Below, piece by piece: positions 34,972-43,880 of a stretch of DNA of 64,000 nt. The notes under the pieces are model-generated. The model made no database searches. It was not told where the DNA came from and was given only the letters and a program-made list of their open reading frames with translations. The DNA is from Pedobacter schmidteae (GTDB taxonomy: Bacteria > Bacteroidota > Bacteroidia > Sphingobacteriales > Sphingobacteriaceae). The stretch is from contig NZ_LS999839.1 in the NCBI RefSeq assembly GCF_900564155.1, positions 5,949,097 to 6,013,096 on the forward strand, written 5' to 3'. The first letter of the stretch is position 1, and each line of letters begins with the position of its first letter. The position numbers and the translations under genes were made by a program.

Positions 34972-37900
34972 TTATGGTTTATAATGGTAATCGTAACTTT
35001 TGATGATATTCCCATCCTGATCTTTAACATGCTTTAATCTTTGGAATCCATCATATTCGTAATAAGAGATCAAGCCTTTAGGATCGGTAAAACTGACTAT
35101 ACCGACCTGTGGGACATATAGATAAGATCCGACCTGGCCGCGAGGTAAGCCCAAACGTAAGGACTGCATACTTTGTTGAATAAAGCCGTTGGAAACACTA
35201 ATTGCGTTTAACTGATTGATCACAGAAGAACCACCTAAGGCAATCTCCGATTCAACAGCCGTTGCATTTTTTACTTCTGCTAAAAGATGTTGCCCGTCAT
35301 ATCCCCAAATGTAACTTGTAGATGGGCCATTGGCTATAGAAACTTCCAATGGATTTCCCCTGTAGTCATATTTCAAATAGGCTACATTCTCCTTGTATAA
35401 ATCTGACGGCTGAAAACCCGTCGGTGGACCTTGGAAAGGAAGTATTCCTAAATTTTGATTACTAAACTTAAAACTACTCAACAATTGGGGGGTCGCAATT
35501 TCCAGATTCATTATGCTGCCAATCTTTCCTGTACCATCTGAAGAATAATTAATCAGATTACCACTAACAACACGTTTTACACCGTCCTTTTCAGTATATC
35601 GAACCTGTTCTACTGGAAAATCTCTCATGTGCTTTATCTTCATACTATCTAATGACAATTCACCTGAAGCATAATCCTCCGGATAGGTTACATTCATAAT
35701 TAGCTTTTGTCCGTCACTACTTATCTTTTGTTGCTTTGTGACCAACAAATGGGATAGATTATCATAGTCGTAAAGTTCTTTTTCAATTAAAGTTGAAGTC
35801 TGTCCATTTTTTTCTGAATAAGTATTGGTAATAACAGAATCCAATTTATTCCAACTGGTGTTCAGCTCAAATTTATTTATATCAACAGCAACTATAACGG
35901 GTGGAAAAGTCGATGACTTAAAAACTCTTGAACTACGGTTCCTGGCTATGTAATATTCTTTACGATAATCTAACTCTGGCTTATTGCTATAATATTTCCA
36001 GATCTCCTTAACTTTCTTTCCTTCATTATTTTTAAAAGAGGTATAGAATTCTTCACCACTCTTTCTTCCACTATATCCTAATGGTGCACCAGGAATTAAA
36101 TACCCTTTGTATACATCTGCTATTTTATCTATAAAATTGCTAAATCTGTGCGTAACGGAGCCATTCTCAGCATTTCTTCCAAATTTTTCAACTACATTAT
36201 CATAACCGACGCTAACGCCCGAATATTGAGGGAAATCGAAAAAACTAAATGAGTTATACTCCTCATAATACCCATATACAACGCCCAAGACCTGATAGTC
36301 AGTCACCCTTAGAAAAGGCATATTAAAATAAGGGTTAGGGTTGGCCAAAACTGGCGATTCTATGCCATTATTGGTGTAATCGTAAGCAATGATTTCCTTT
36401 ATGGCATTCCCGTCTATTTTTAAAATTTCTTTAACACGAAGGCCGCCAACCTCGGTATTAGCGCTAGCCGGATCATTATTTATTCCAAAATACCGCAGGT
36501 CGCAGTTCCCCCAATTCGGTCCTCTTACAGATAAAACCAGTCGATATACACCATTGGTCAGGCCCACGCTTGCATCCGCAACCTGGTTTTTCCAAACCGC
36601 ACCGCTATAGACATTATTATTATTTGCGTCATATATGTCAACGCCTGTCGAATAATACTGTTCATCATAATCCACATCCCCTATCGCAGTACATGCGAAA
36701 TGCAACAATGCAGTTTGCGCACAGGTTACAGAAAATGTATATTCAAAAGTTTCGAGTTGCTTAAAAGTCGATTCACCCGAAATGGTATAATCTGAAGGCA
36801 AGTTACATCTCTCTTCATTTTTCTGTATATGGGGTTCATACAAAATACTATCTACTCCTCCCGAGGGGAATTTAATTTTATTCAGTAATCCTATCTTTGC
36901 AAATGCACTATTTGGAGTTCTGTCGGCAAAATCTGGTATATCTAAACTTGATGCAGTAAAACTACTCCCTTTCGGTTTTGGGATTAAGGATCTGTTGCGT
37001 TTGCCATTAAAAAATCCTGAATGGTCTTTCGAATAGGATAATCTCGGAGGAAGCGAATTCCTTTCAATATAATTAAATTCATAATTCTCCTTCTCTCCTT
37101 TGTTTCCCCAGATATTCAAAGCATCGAGAAATAATCTTTTTTCTATTAAGCCTGAATAATTATTATCATACAGACTGGATGTTTTAATGGAATATGATTG
37201 ACTAAATTCAATAGTTTTTAATAAGCTATCTCTTTCTTTAAATATAATTTTGTCCAATCGCAATGATCCGGTGATATCTTCCCTATTTTGGTACTGAAAA
37301 GTCAAACTCGTTCCAAAATTAGAAGATATCCTGGTTAGAAACTTTCCTGTATTGTATTGTGTTGTTACACAACTTTGATATGAAAATTTCCGGGGGACAT
37401 ATATAACCTGATCATCCATTAGCTTTGCAGCAGTTTCTGAAACCGAAGAAGCATAAGAATAGGCCTTTGTATCATAATCGAATGAAATATATTCTCCCAG
37501 AGGATGTTCAATTCTGCTAAGCAGCCAGGAGTTTGCAACATATTGTCGACTGCCCCCACCGGTCTGACAATTGTTCACCGTTTTTACTTCTTCAATATCA
37601 GAGAACATATATTTGACTCCTTTTGAAGTAGTAATCACAAAACCCGATGAAGGATCTCCAATTATGTTTAGATTATTTTGATCTAATTTCCTAATAACCT
37701 GAGATTCGATGATAAACCTACCCGAAGTACCTTCCACTGAAAAAGTAAATATATCAGGCTGATTATCTGCATAAGGACTCAATATAACTTCCAAAAAATT
37801 ATTCCAGGCAGCCCAGTCAGTGAGGTCTGCAGGTGGTGCTACAAAAGTTGTTTGTTCATCTGGTTGTCCTAAAACGGTCCTGGAAATAAATCCTCCTGTG

Positions 37901-38205
37901 TTCAGGTTCCATCCCAAGCCAACAACCGAAGAAATCTGGTCAACCATTATACCATTCGAACTATACGATAGGGAAACTGGTACCTGAAGTCTTTTGGCTG
38001 AAAGCGTTACTAAAGGGATATTTTCTGAAATAGCCCCTGTATGCAAAGATGTGGTGGCATGGGCATTTTTAGTTAATCCAACTACATCAGGAGTATTGGG
38101 TAGAATTTCAACCGGTTTAAATACGTCGTCGTTTACTTGAGCAATCCCTGGAGCAGAAACCAAAAGGCAGAAAAATAAAAACAGATAAAACAGAACCTTC
38201 TTCAT
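34972..38205 (-). CDS. SpvB/YD-repeat protein, TcB-like partner
   Basis: The start at 38,205 (MKKVLFYLFLFFCLL) gives a signal peptide; a longer start 18 codons upstream does not. The mature 1060 residues open with an SpvB-like region (GAISENIPLVTLSAK ... VPVSLSYSSNGI ... SVVGLGWNLNTGGFISR). A long beta-rich body follows, with YD-like repeats at the C-terminus (LISYYEYDGFQRLKHVKDQDG). It has no toxin domain and no RHS-associated core. Its gene precedes the RHS toxin by 11 bases. The order SpvB-like protein then RHS core protein mirrors TcB/TcC of insecticidal toxin complexes, so it may form half of a shared toxin cocoon. That is inference. Confidence 0.8.
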   Translation of the reverse strand: MKKVLFYLFLFFCLLVSAPGIAQVNDDVFKPVEILPNTPDVVGLTKNAHATTSLHTGAISENIPLVTLSAKRLQVPVSLSYSSNGIMVDQISSVVGLGWNLNTGGFISRTVLGQPDEQTTFVAPPADLTDWAAWNNFLEVILSPYADNQPDIFTFSVEGTSGRFIIESQVIRKLDQNNLNIIGDPSSGFVITTSKGVKYMFSDIEEVKTVNNCQTGGGSRQYVANSWLLSRIEHPLGEYISFDYDTKAYSYASSVSETAAKLMDDQVIYVPRKFSYQSCVTTQYNTGKFLTRISSNFGTSLTFQYQNREDITGSLRLDKIIFKERDSLLKTIEFSQSYSIKTSSLYDNNYSGLIEKRLFLDALNIWGNKGEKENYEFNYIERNSLPPRLSYSKDHSGFFNGKRNRSLIPKPKGSSFTASSLDIPDFADRTPNSAFAKIGLLNKIKFPSGGVDSILYEPHIQKNEERCNLPSDYTISGESTFKQLETFEYTFSVTCAQTALLHFACTAIGDVDYDEQYYSTGVDIYDANNNNVYSGAVWKNQVADASVGLTNGVYRLVLSVRGPNWGNCDLRYFGINNDPASANTEVGGLRVKEILKIDGNAIKEIIAYDYTNNGIESPVLANPNPYFNMPFLRVTDYQVLGVVYGYYEEYNSFSFFDFPQYSGVSVGYDNVVEKFGRNAENGSVTHRFSNFIDKIADVYKGYLIPGAPLGYSGRKSGEEFYTSFKNNEGKKVKEIWKYYSNKPELDYRKEYYIARNRSSRVFKSSTFPPVIVAVDINKFELNTSWNKLDSVITNTYSEKNGQTSTLIEKELYDYDNLSHLLVTKQQKISSDGQKLIMNVTYPEDYASGELSLDSMKIKHMRDFPVEQVRYTEKDGVKRVVSGNLINYSSDGTGKIGSIMNLEIATPQLLSSFKFSNQNLGILPFQGPPTGFQPSDLYKENVAYLKYDYRGNPLEVSIANGPSTSYIWGYDGQHLLAEVKNATAVESEIALGGSSVINQLNAISVSNGFIQQSMQSLRLGLPRGQVGSYLYVPQVGIVSFTDPKGLISYYEYDGFQRLKHVKDQDGNIIKSYDYHYKP

Positions 38206-38220
38206 AGCAATATTAAATTT

Positions 38221-38260
38221 TGCACTAAGAAAAACAAACTCAGTGCAGCCCCCCTGCACT
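38221..38260 (-). promoter_or_regulatory. Alternative hairpin leader before the SpvB-like gene
   Basis: Three copies of a 6-base word lie just upstream of the start codon: TGCACT at 38,221-38,226, AGTGCA at 38,242-38,247 and TGCACT at 38,255-38,260. The middle copy can pair with either neighbour, giving two mutually exclusive hairpins. One has a G-run loop, the other a T-rich loop. This could be an RNA switch or a protein-binding site. Confidence 0.4.
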
Positions 38261-38303
38261 CTAGAAAATAATTAAAAGATCTTCTGTTTATTTTAAAGAC
38301 AAA

Positions 38304-38552
38304 CTACTTAACCGCCTTACCCTCTACCTTTTTATACTTAAAATTTAAGCTCCCCTGGTCCTGGTAAACATATGTCCTTCTCACTTTACTATAAACTATG
38401 GGTGCATCCAACTGCTCTCTCATAAAATTCAGCGTATCAAACAATGTACGCCTGGAAATTTTCAAATGTTCGGCTAAACGATCAGGACTACCTGTACTTT
38501 TTTGCCTGATTAAGGCATCAATTGTAATTACCCGGTTTAAATCAACTTTCAT
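38304..38552 (-). CDS. Small HTH protein, probable regulator of the locus
   Basis: The 82-residue protein is almost entirely a winged-helix or HTH_11-type domain: VITIDALIRQKSTGSPDRLAEHLKI then SRRTLFDTLNFMREQLDAPI and a basic wing KVRRTYVYQDQG. It has no sensor domain. It lies 18 bases after gspF and 98 bases before the SpvB-like RHS gene, exactly at the join between secretion machine and toxin cargo. A regulatory role over either is likely but not shown. Confidence 0.75.
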   Translation of the reverse strand: MKVDLNRVITIDALIRQKSTGSPDRLAEHLKISRRTLFDTLNFMREQLDAPIVYSKVRRTYVYQDQGSLNFKYKKVEGKAVK

Positions 38553-38570
38553 AACATTATATATTAAGCG

Positions 38571-39725
38571 TTAAAAACTATTACTCATTTCAAACATTGG
38601 CAGGTACATCGCCACCAGAATAAATCCAACCACCAGCCCTAAAAAAATAATGATCAGGGGCTCTATCAGCTTACTTAGCGTGTTGGTCTGATGTTCTATT
38701 TCATCCACATACTGCGTGGCGATATTTTCGAAAAAGTAATCCAGTTTATTGATTTCCTCTCCCACCTTTATCAGCTGTACCAGCTTTGGCGGATAAATGC
38801 TGAAGTCACGTAAACACTCGTGCAATGCCCGCCCCTCCATAATGCCCTGCTCTACTTTTTTTAACGAAACCTCCAATGGGTAAAAAACAATGGTCTGACC
38901 CGACATCGAGATAGCCCGCAGCAACGGAATTTTTGTACTCACCAGCAAGCGCATGGTATTGCAAAACCTGGCCAGGTAAATCTTCTTCACCAGCTCGCCC
39001 AACACGGGTATTTTCAATACCATATCGGAAGTTACTTTTCTGAAGCCGGTGCTATTCCTGTTCCTGTAAATCAGGTAAACCAGCAAAGCCAGTAACAAAA
39101 CACCAGGTACAAAAAACCGCTCTACAAAAGCCGAAAACGAGATCACTACCTGTGTAATCCAGGGCAGTTTACCTCCAAAACGTTTAAATACATCGCTAAA
39201 CATAGGCACCACAAAACGCAGCATAAAAAACACCGCAGCAGCTGAAGTGCTTAAAACGATCAGTGGATATGTTAGCGCTCCAACAATTTTCCTTTGCTGC
39301 GCAATTTTCCTACGATAATACACCGCCAGATCTTTCATCACCTCGGCCAGGTTTCCAGTCTCCTCACCTATCTGAATGCTGAAAAAGTCATAGTCAGAAA
39401 ACTTGCCAGAGTTCTGTACCGCCAAGGCCATCGATTGACCAGCGATCACCTTTTCCTTAATCTGTTTAATGATGCCGAGGTGTTTGTCCTTTATACCATC
39501 CAGCGTCATCAAATCCAGACTATTCTTTAAGTCGATACCCGATTGCAGCAGCGTGCTCAGCTCAAAAAAGAAACTGTCTTTTTTCTTGTCCGACAGTTTA
39601 CCCGAGCCAAAACTGATGTCTTTAGAAAGCAGCTCAGTCAACGAAAAAGAAGGTTTCGGAGCGTTATTTTTCAGGCTCTTATTGCCCTGCTTTTGCTGAT
39701 ATTTTGAAATGTCTACTGTAGCCAT
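38571..39725 (-). CDS. gspF: Type II secretion inner-membrane platform protein GspF
   Basis: GspF/PilC forms the inner-membrane platform that couples the ATPase to pseudopilus assembly. The 384-residue protein has two T2SSF domains: LSTLLQSGIDLKNSLDLMTL ... IGEETGNLAEVMKDLAVYYRRKI, then RFCNTMRLLVSTKIPLLRAI ... LIKVGEEINKLDYFFENIATQY. Three membrane segments lie near 160-180, 205-225 and 355-378. A charged N-terminal extension of about 60 residues is normal for the family. It lies 3 bases after the J-like pseudopilin gene. Confidence 0.92.
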   Translation of the reverse strand: MATVDISKYQQKQGNKSLKNNAPKPSFSLTELLSKDISFGSGKLSDKKKDSFFFELSTLLQSGIDLKNSLDLMTLDGIKDKHLGIIKQIKEKVIAGQSMALAVQNSGKFSDYDFFSIQIGEETGNLAEVMKDLAVYYRRKIAQQRKIVGALTYPLIVLSTSAAAVFFMLRFVVPMFSDVFKRFGGKLPWITQVVISFSAFVERFFVPGVLLLALLVYLIYRNRNSTGFRKVTSDMVLKIPVLGELVKKIYLARFCNTMRLLVSTKIPLLRAISMSGQTIVFYPLEVSLKKVEQGIMEGRALHECLRDFSIYPPKLVQLIKVGEEINKLDYFFENIATQYVDEIEHQTNTLSKLIEPLIIIFLGLVVGFILVAMYLPMFEMSNSF

Positions 39726-39728
39726 ATC

Positions 39729-40205
39729 TTAGTTTTTTAACTTAAATAAATCCGCCGCCGAATAATGTTTATTGACCTCTATCAGGCAAGGTTCCTTTTC
39801 CTGCAAAAGGCTAAATACCAGTGCATCAGTTAAGCCCGACTCAGATACCCGCCCTTCAAAAGTTCCCTTTAGCAATACACTATCCAGTTTAAAAGTGTCG
39901 ACAAGCATGCCCTTGCGCAACACCCAGTCGGGGCCCATTTCATAGCTTAACATCAAGCTACCTGCCTCATCCTTCAACAAGAGTTCATTGTCCAGCAGGC
40001 GGACTTCGGCAGCCCGTTCCACATCTTTTGAAAGCACCTTTTTAAACAATACCAGTTCGGACTGTGCGCTGTTTATTTTGCTATAGCCATCAAAAAGCCG
40101 GATAAAAATGGAACTGGCATAATAAGCCATACCAATCACTATGGCGGCCAGCAACATCCCCAGCACCAGCTCAAATAGCGTAAATGCTTTAAGCTTAGTT
40201 TTCAT
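39729..40205 (-). CDS. J-like minor pseudopilin
   Basis: The 158-residue protein has a prepilin leader with processing site TKLKA/FTLFELVLGMLL. The glutamate sits at +5 and Ala replaces the usual Gly at -1. A hydrophobic helix of about 20 residues and a short globular domain follow. Position between the I-like pseudopilin and gspF, and the larger globular domain, suggest a GspJ counterpart. The start overlaps the end of the I-like gene by 11 bases. Confidence 0.78.
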   Translation of the reverse strand: MKTKLKAFTLFELVLGMLLAAIVIGMAYYASSIFIRLFDGYSKINSAQSELVLFKKVLSKDVERAAEVRLLDNELLLKDEAGSLMLSYEMGPDWVLRKGMLVDTFKLDSVLLKGTFEGRVSESGLTDALVFSLLQEKEPCLIEVNKHYSAADLFKLKN

Positions 40206-40560
40206 CTGCCCCCCTAACCAATCGTTTCAATTCCGAGAGTTTATGGCCCGACCGGTCGTAGCCTTGCAGGTGCATCATCATCAATCCCGGGTACTTCTCG
40301 CTGGCCGTATAGGCAACCTCAAAACGCAGATCCCGCCTTTCCAACACCTGGGGTTCAAATCCGCCAGCACGCGTCAGACTATCAGCCACCAATCCCTGCT
40401 CCAGATTTGCCCGCAACTGAATGCCCGAATAGGTACTCAACAGCACCTGATTATAAATCGCTATTCCGGCTGCAAAACTCAACAGCAGAATCAACACAGC
40501 CACAATCGTTTCAATGATCGAGGATGACTTCAATCTCCTGTTCTTTACTCCAGCCAACAT
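40195..40560 (-). CDS. I-like minor pseudopilin
   Basis: The 121-residue product begins with a basic leader and a processing site RRLKS/SSIIETIVAVLI, with Glu at +5 and Ser at -1. A hydrophobic stem and about 90 residues of globular domain follow. Small size and gene order (I before J) fit GspI. It overlaps both neighbours (16 bases with the K-like gene upstream, 11 with the J-like gene downstream), indicating tight coupling. Confidence 0.75.
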   Translation of the reverse strand: MLAGVKNRRLKSSSIIETIVAVLILLLSFAAGIAIYNQVLLSTYSGIQLRANLEQGLVADSLTRAGGFEPQVLERRDLRFEVAYTASEKYPGLMMMHLQGYDRSGHKLSELKRLVRGADEN

Positions 40561-41804
40561 AGAACTTTATTTTGAGTGGCTTCGCCATTAAACAACTTAC
40601 TACTTAGGTAATACCTGGAAAGTGCCGGCCGGTTCAGTTCCACATCGATCAGGTAATTTTCGTAAAGGGAAGAGGATGTCCTGGCCATAAAACGGATCAG
40701 CGAAACAGAACCCTTTATCGCCGCCCGCCTATGCATATTCAGATATCCCCTTACATATACTTCGCCCTTTACTACCGTACCTTCGCCCAAAGCAATCAAC
40801 GGCATTAGCTGGCTCCGTTCCTTTTCATAGGCAAGAAGCTGCCCGGCGATGCTGCAATCTTTTCCTATGCTAATCCTCACCTGAAATTTTGCGGTATCGT
40901 TTTTTAACACCAGCAGGGCAGACGGATAATCCAACTGTACCTTGTTCCCCAGCGCAATTGAATCTGTAGCAAAAACCTGCACATTGCCCTTAAAGCCCTC
41001 TTTAATCTGCACATATGGGGCTACCAATATTACCTTATCCAGCTTTGTGCTGCTATCAATTACCAGTGCACTATCGGAAAAGATCATAATGTTTCCCCTG
41101 GCAGCAACACCCGAAAGCTCCGATCGGTCAATATCCAGACGAATCTTTCTGACCGGGGCATAAAATGAGTTGACTGTACTGTCTTTATCCAGCTGAACAA
41201 GCGTCTCAGCATGTTTATCCTTTTCAGTCAACATATCAATCAGTTCCATCGCATATTTCAACACTCCCGATTCCGGCTCAGGCAATGCCCTTCCGCTATC
41301 CTTTATCGCACCGTAAACCAGCGTCTTGTCGGTATAGGTTGAATTTTCAACGTAGGCGGCCTTTATTCCCGATTTGGGTAAAAACGCCGTCCCTTTAACC
41401 AGCGATTTACCGCTGATAGAAAGCGGCCTGTCCTCATCGGCCAGGTACAATACCTTTAAGGTATCTGCAGGTTTTGCACCAATTAAAAATGCTTTTTGTA
41501 AAGTATCGACACCTATCCATGCCTTCACCAGTCCCAGTTCATAAATGCCCCAGGCCTGTTTTTCCAGCCATACACTATCCTGTTCCAATCCAAACAAGCT
41601 TGTTTTTTCCTGCCTGGCCAGCGCGAAATCGGGCTGCAAAACAACAGTCAGTCCCGAAGCTATGTTTTCTTCCAGCTGCGCCCTCCGCTCCTGCTTTTTA
41701 TTTTCCATTCTATAGGTATAGCCAATCATCAACACCGATCCGCATACCAGCACAATCAGCATCGACAAAATCAATGAAATGTATAAAGCAGAGGCCTTGA
41801 TCAT
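40545..41804 (-). CDS. Candidate GspK-like tip pseudopilin with beta-helix-like domain
   Basis: The 419-residue protein starts MIKA/SALYISLILSMLIVL. This resembles the other pseudopilin leaders (Lys-Ala before the cut) but lacks Glu at +5, which is the hallmark of GspK tip subunits. The large extracytoplasmic part has short hydrophobic strands in a repeating pattern, reminiscent of polymer-forming or beta-helix proteins (ARGNIMIFSDSALVIDSS, IKEGFKGNVQVFATDSIALG, GTVVKGEVYVRGYLN). Sequence similarity to GspK is otherwise not visible, so the role rests on leader and gene order. It overlaps the lipoprotein gene upstream by 4 bases. Confidence 0.6.
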   Translation of the reverse strand: MIKASALYISLILSMLIVLVCGSVLMIGYTYRMENKKQERRAQLEENIASGLTVVLQPDFALARQEKTSLFGLEQDSVWLEKQAWGIYELGLVKAWIGVDTLQKAFLIGAKPADTLKVLYLADEDRPLSISGKSLVKGTAFLPKSGIKAAYVENSTYTDKTLVYGAIKDSGRALPEPESGVLKYAMELIDMLTEKDKHAETLVQLDKDSTVNSFYAPVRKIRLDIDRSELSGVAARGNIMIFSDSALVIDSSTKLDKVILVAPYVQIKEGFKGNVQVFATDSIALGNKVQLDYPSALLVLKNDTAKFQVRISIGKDCSIAGQLLAYEKERSQLMPLIALGEGTVVKGEVYVRGYLNMHRRAAIKGSVSLIRFMARTSSSLYENYLIDVELNRPALSRYYLSSKLFNGEATQNKVLCWLE

Positions 41805-42403
41805 TTTACAGCAGGTTTAGGTGTTTCTTTTCCTTTGGCTGGTTTCTTTTCCGTCCGGGGTTTCTTGTCTATGCCAGCCTTCTTTCCCTTAAATATTCTT
41901 TTCAAACGCGTAAACAGACCCGATCCTTTTTTCCGCTCCACTACAACCCCATTGTGGTATTTTATCTTTTGCTTTTCCCGGCCCAGACTGTCGTACATTA
42001 TGGTCTTCCCATTTTTTTGTCCCCTACGCCACTGCTGTGTTTCCTTCAATTGCCCATCTGCCTGCCACAACAGCCATTTTCCTTTTTTCAAACCATAGGC
42101 ATAACTGCCCTTTTCCTTCAGCTGCTTGTTTGTGGCATAATACGCCACGTAAGGCCCATGCAACAGTTTACCCGAGTAGTCACCCTGACTGCTGTTGATT
42201 TGTCCTTTCTCATACCAGGCATATCGCTTTTCATCCGAAATAAAGATCTGCTCTTCCTCCCGGGCCAGTTCGGCGTAAACAAAACCATCTGTTGTGCTTA
42301 CCCTAACCCTGCTGCCCAGATTTTTAATCAGGCTCAGTTCCTGTGGCTTGCAACCCGAAAACAGCAGCAGGCCAGCTATCAAAACTCTAATGATCTTCCT
42401 CAT
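41801..42403 (-). CDS. YwqK/MORN-like lipoprotein in the secretion operon
   Basis: The 200-residue protein has a lipobox (LLLFSGCKPQE). A set of MORN-variant repeats follows (YAWYEKGQINSSQGDYSGKLLHGPYVAYY; GSYAYGLKKGKWLLW; QWRRGQKNGKTIMYDSLG), then a highly basic Lys/Pro-rich C-terminus. Its four-base overlaps with both neighbours show it belongs to the operon. A lipoprotein here could play the pilotin-like part for the secretin, but there is no homology to GspS or PilF. Function is inferred only from position. Confidence 0.7.
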   Translation of the reverse strand: MRKIIRVLIAGLLLFSGCKPQELSLIKNLGSRVRVSTTDGFVYAELAREEEQIFISDEKRYAWYEKGQINSSQGDYSGKLLHGPYVAYYATNKQLKEKGSYAYGLKKGKWLLWQADGQLKETQQWRRGQKNGKTIMYDSLGREKQKIKYHNGVVVERKKGSGLFTRLKRIFKGKKAGIDKKPRTEKKPAKGKETPKPAVK

Positions 42404-42909
42404 TTATTTATCCTTATAAAACTTGTTTTACCTTTAAATTTTACCTTTACAGAATCAGTCGTAATACTTAAAAGCTGTAATTCTTCCAGTTGATGTCCTT
42501 CTTCTATCATCATTTCTTTACCATTCTGATTGATGATGGCCACTTTTTTCCTGTTGCCCGCATTCCACACATAACCTAAATATTTAGTATTTGCCAGCGG
42601 GTTGATCATCGGCTGTGCTGCTATTGGTCTAGCCAACGGCACCTGGTTAAACGACGTAAGCGGAGCAGTTTTCGGAACTACTTCCTCAGCAGCAACTTCC
42701 TTAAAGGGATCACCGTAGTTCAGCTGTAACTGAAAAGTATCAGGCTGCAACACAGGCACACGCGTTTTCGCTACATTACCTACGCCCCGCAAGGCTACAG
42801 CAGGTTCCTCTTCATCGCCAACAGCGGCATACACCTTCATAATGATCATACCCCAAATGCAGACCACCAGAAAACCCAATACATAAAGCAATGCCTTTTT
42901 ATTTTTCAT
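42400..42909 (-). CDS. GspC/PilP-like inner-membrane linker
   Basis: The 169-residue protein has a single N-terminal membrane helix (LLYVLGFLVVCIWGMIIM). A Pro-rich linker follows, then a small beta domain at about 108-169 (YLGYVWNAGNRKKVAIINQNGKEM ... EGHQLEELQLLSITTDSVKVKF). The domain has the pattern of the GspC HR or PilP domain that contacts the secretin. The overall length is close to PilP and short for GspC. It lies between the FN3-like lipoprotein and the MORN-like lipoprotein. Confidence 0.68.
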   Translation of the reverse strand: MKNKKALLYVLGFLVVCIWGMIIMKVYAAVGDEEEPAVALRGVGNVAKTRVPVLQPDTFQLQLNYGDPFKEVAAEEVVPKTAPLTSFNQVPLARPIAAQPMINPLANTKYLGYVWNAGNRKKVAIINQNGKEMMIEEGHQLEELQLLSITTDSVKVKFKGKTSFIRINK

Positions 42910-42913
42910 CGGC

Positions 42914-43876
42914 CTACTGGATGGTAAAGTTCATTTCATCACTCAAAACCCCTTCATTTCCGGCTTCATCAAGGGCAGCAACACGCCAGTAAATCTTTTC
43001 ACCTGCATCGCCCAGGTTAAAGGAATAGGTTGTTCCATTAACCAATACCGGAAAACCAGCACTGTAAACCGTTTTATCATTTTTAAAAACATATAGCTTA
43101 TACTTCCTGGCGGTACTTACCGCTGTCCACTGCAGCGTTACCGGTTTACTAACTGAAAGCCCATTTGCAGGAGCAACTGCGGTCACCTTTCCAGGAGGGG
43201 TACTGTCAAAAGTCATGTTAAAAATATCCGACCATTTGGATTGAACGGTAGCATTCTCGGCCCTTACCCGCCATTTAAATGCCCCATCCTTTGGAAAGGT
43301 AAAACCATACGAAAGTCCGGATAACGCCCCGTTGTACACCATTTTTGCCTCATCCCCAAAATTCTCTGTATCAATCTGTAAACGATATTGATCGGCGCCA
43401 AACAGTGCATTCCATTTCAGTTGCACCACTTCCTGGTTAGACAAATAATTGTTTCCCGGCGAGCTGAGCATTACCTTTTGCTGTTCGATGGACGATTCGT
43501 GAATGGTAAAACCAGCCGTAGTGTAAGCACTGTGACTACTGCCATTCTCGGCCCTCACCCGCCATTGATACCTGGCCGGATCAAGGGCCAGACTAAATTT
43601 GTTCACCCCTTTGATCAAAGTATCTGTAATTAATGAACCGGGAGCATTAAAATCCGGACTCACAATTTGCAGACGGTAATACAGTGCATCCTCAACCTGC
43701 TCCCACCAAAAGCCCATCAGGTATTTATCCGATTCATACAGGTCCGCCGGAGCCAACAGTACCACCTGGCGTTTCTCTAATGAAGGCTCAATAAAATCCT
43801 TGCAGGAAGTTACCATGCCGATAAACAGCATGGCAACCAAAAACGGAGCGCGAAATATTGTCTTTTTATTCATCAT
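42914..43876 (-). CDS. Lipoprotein with three FN3-like domains
   Basis: The start at 43,876 (or the next Met at 43,873) gives a lipoprotein signal ending in GMVTSCKDF; an upstream start would overlap the preceding gene. Three beta modules share the pattern W..V..A..YRLQI and FKWRVRAENA (about residues 45-125, 130-215 and 220-320). It resembles Bacteroidetes proteins that decorate outer membranes. It stands between the GspM-like and GspC-like genes, 4 bases from the latter, so it is an accessory part of this particular secretion system. Confidence 0.75.
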   Translation of the reverse strand: MMNKKTIFRAPFLVAMLFIGMVTSCKDFIEPSLEKRQVVLLAPADLYESDKYLMGFWWEQVEDALYYRLQIVSPDFNAPGSLITDTLIKGVNKFSLALDPARYQWRVRAENGSSHSAYTTAGFTIHESSIEQQKVMLSSPGNNYLSNQEVVQLKWNALFGADQYRLQIDTENFGDEAKMVYNGALSGLSYGFTFPKDGAFKWRVRAENATVQSKWSDIFNMTFDSTPPGKVTAVAPANGLSVSKPVTLQWTAVSTARKYKLYVFKNDKTVYSAGFPVLVNGTTYSFNLGDAGEKIYWRVAALDEAGNEGVLSDEMNFTIQ

Positions 43877-43880
43877 ACAT

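Noticed and set aside
38205..38240. Promoter TTTG-N19-TAATATTG directly before the SpvB-like start.
   Set aside because: The -7 element would end 3 bases before the ATG, placing the start site inside the start codon region. Kept only as a weak possibility.
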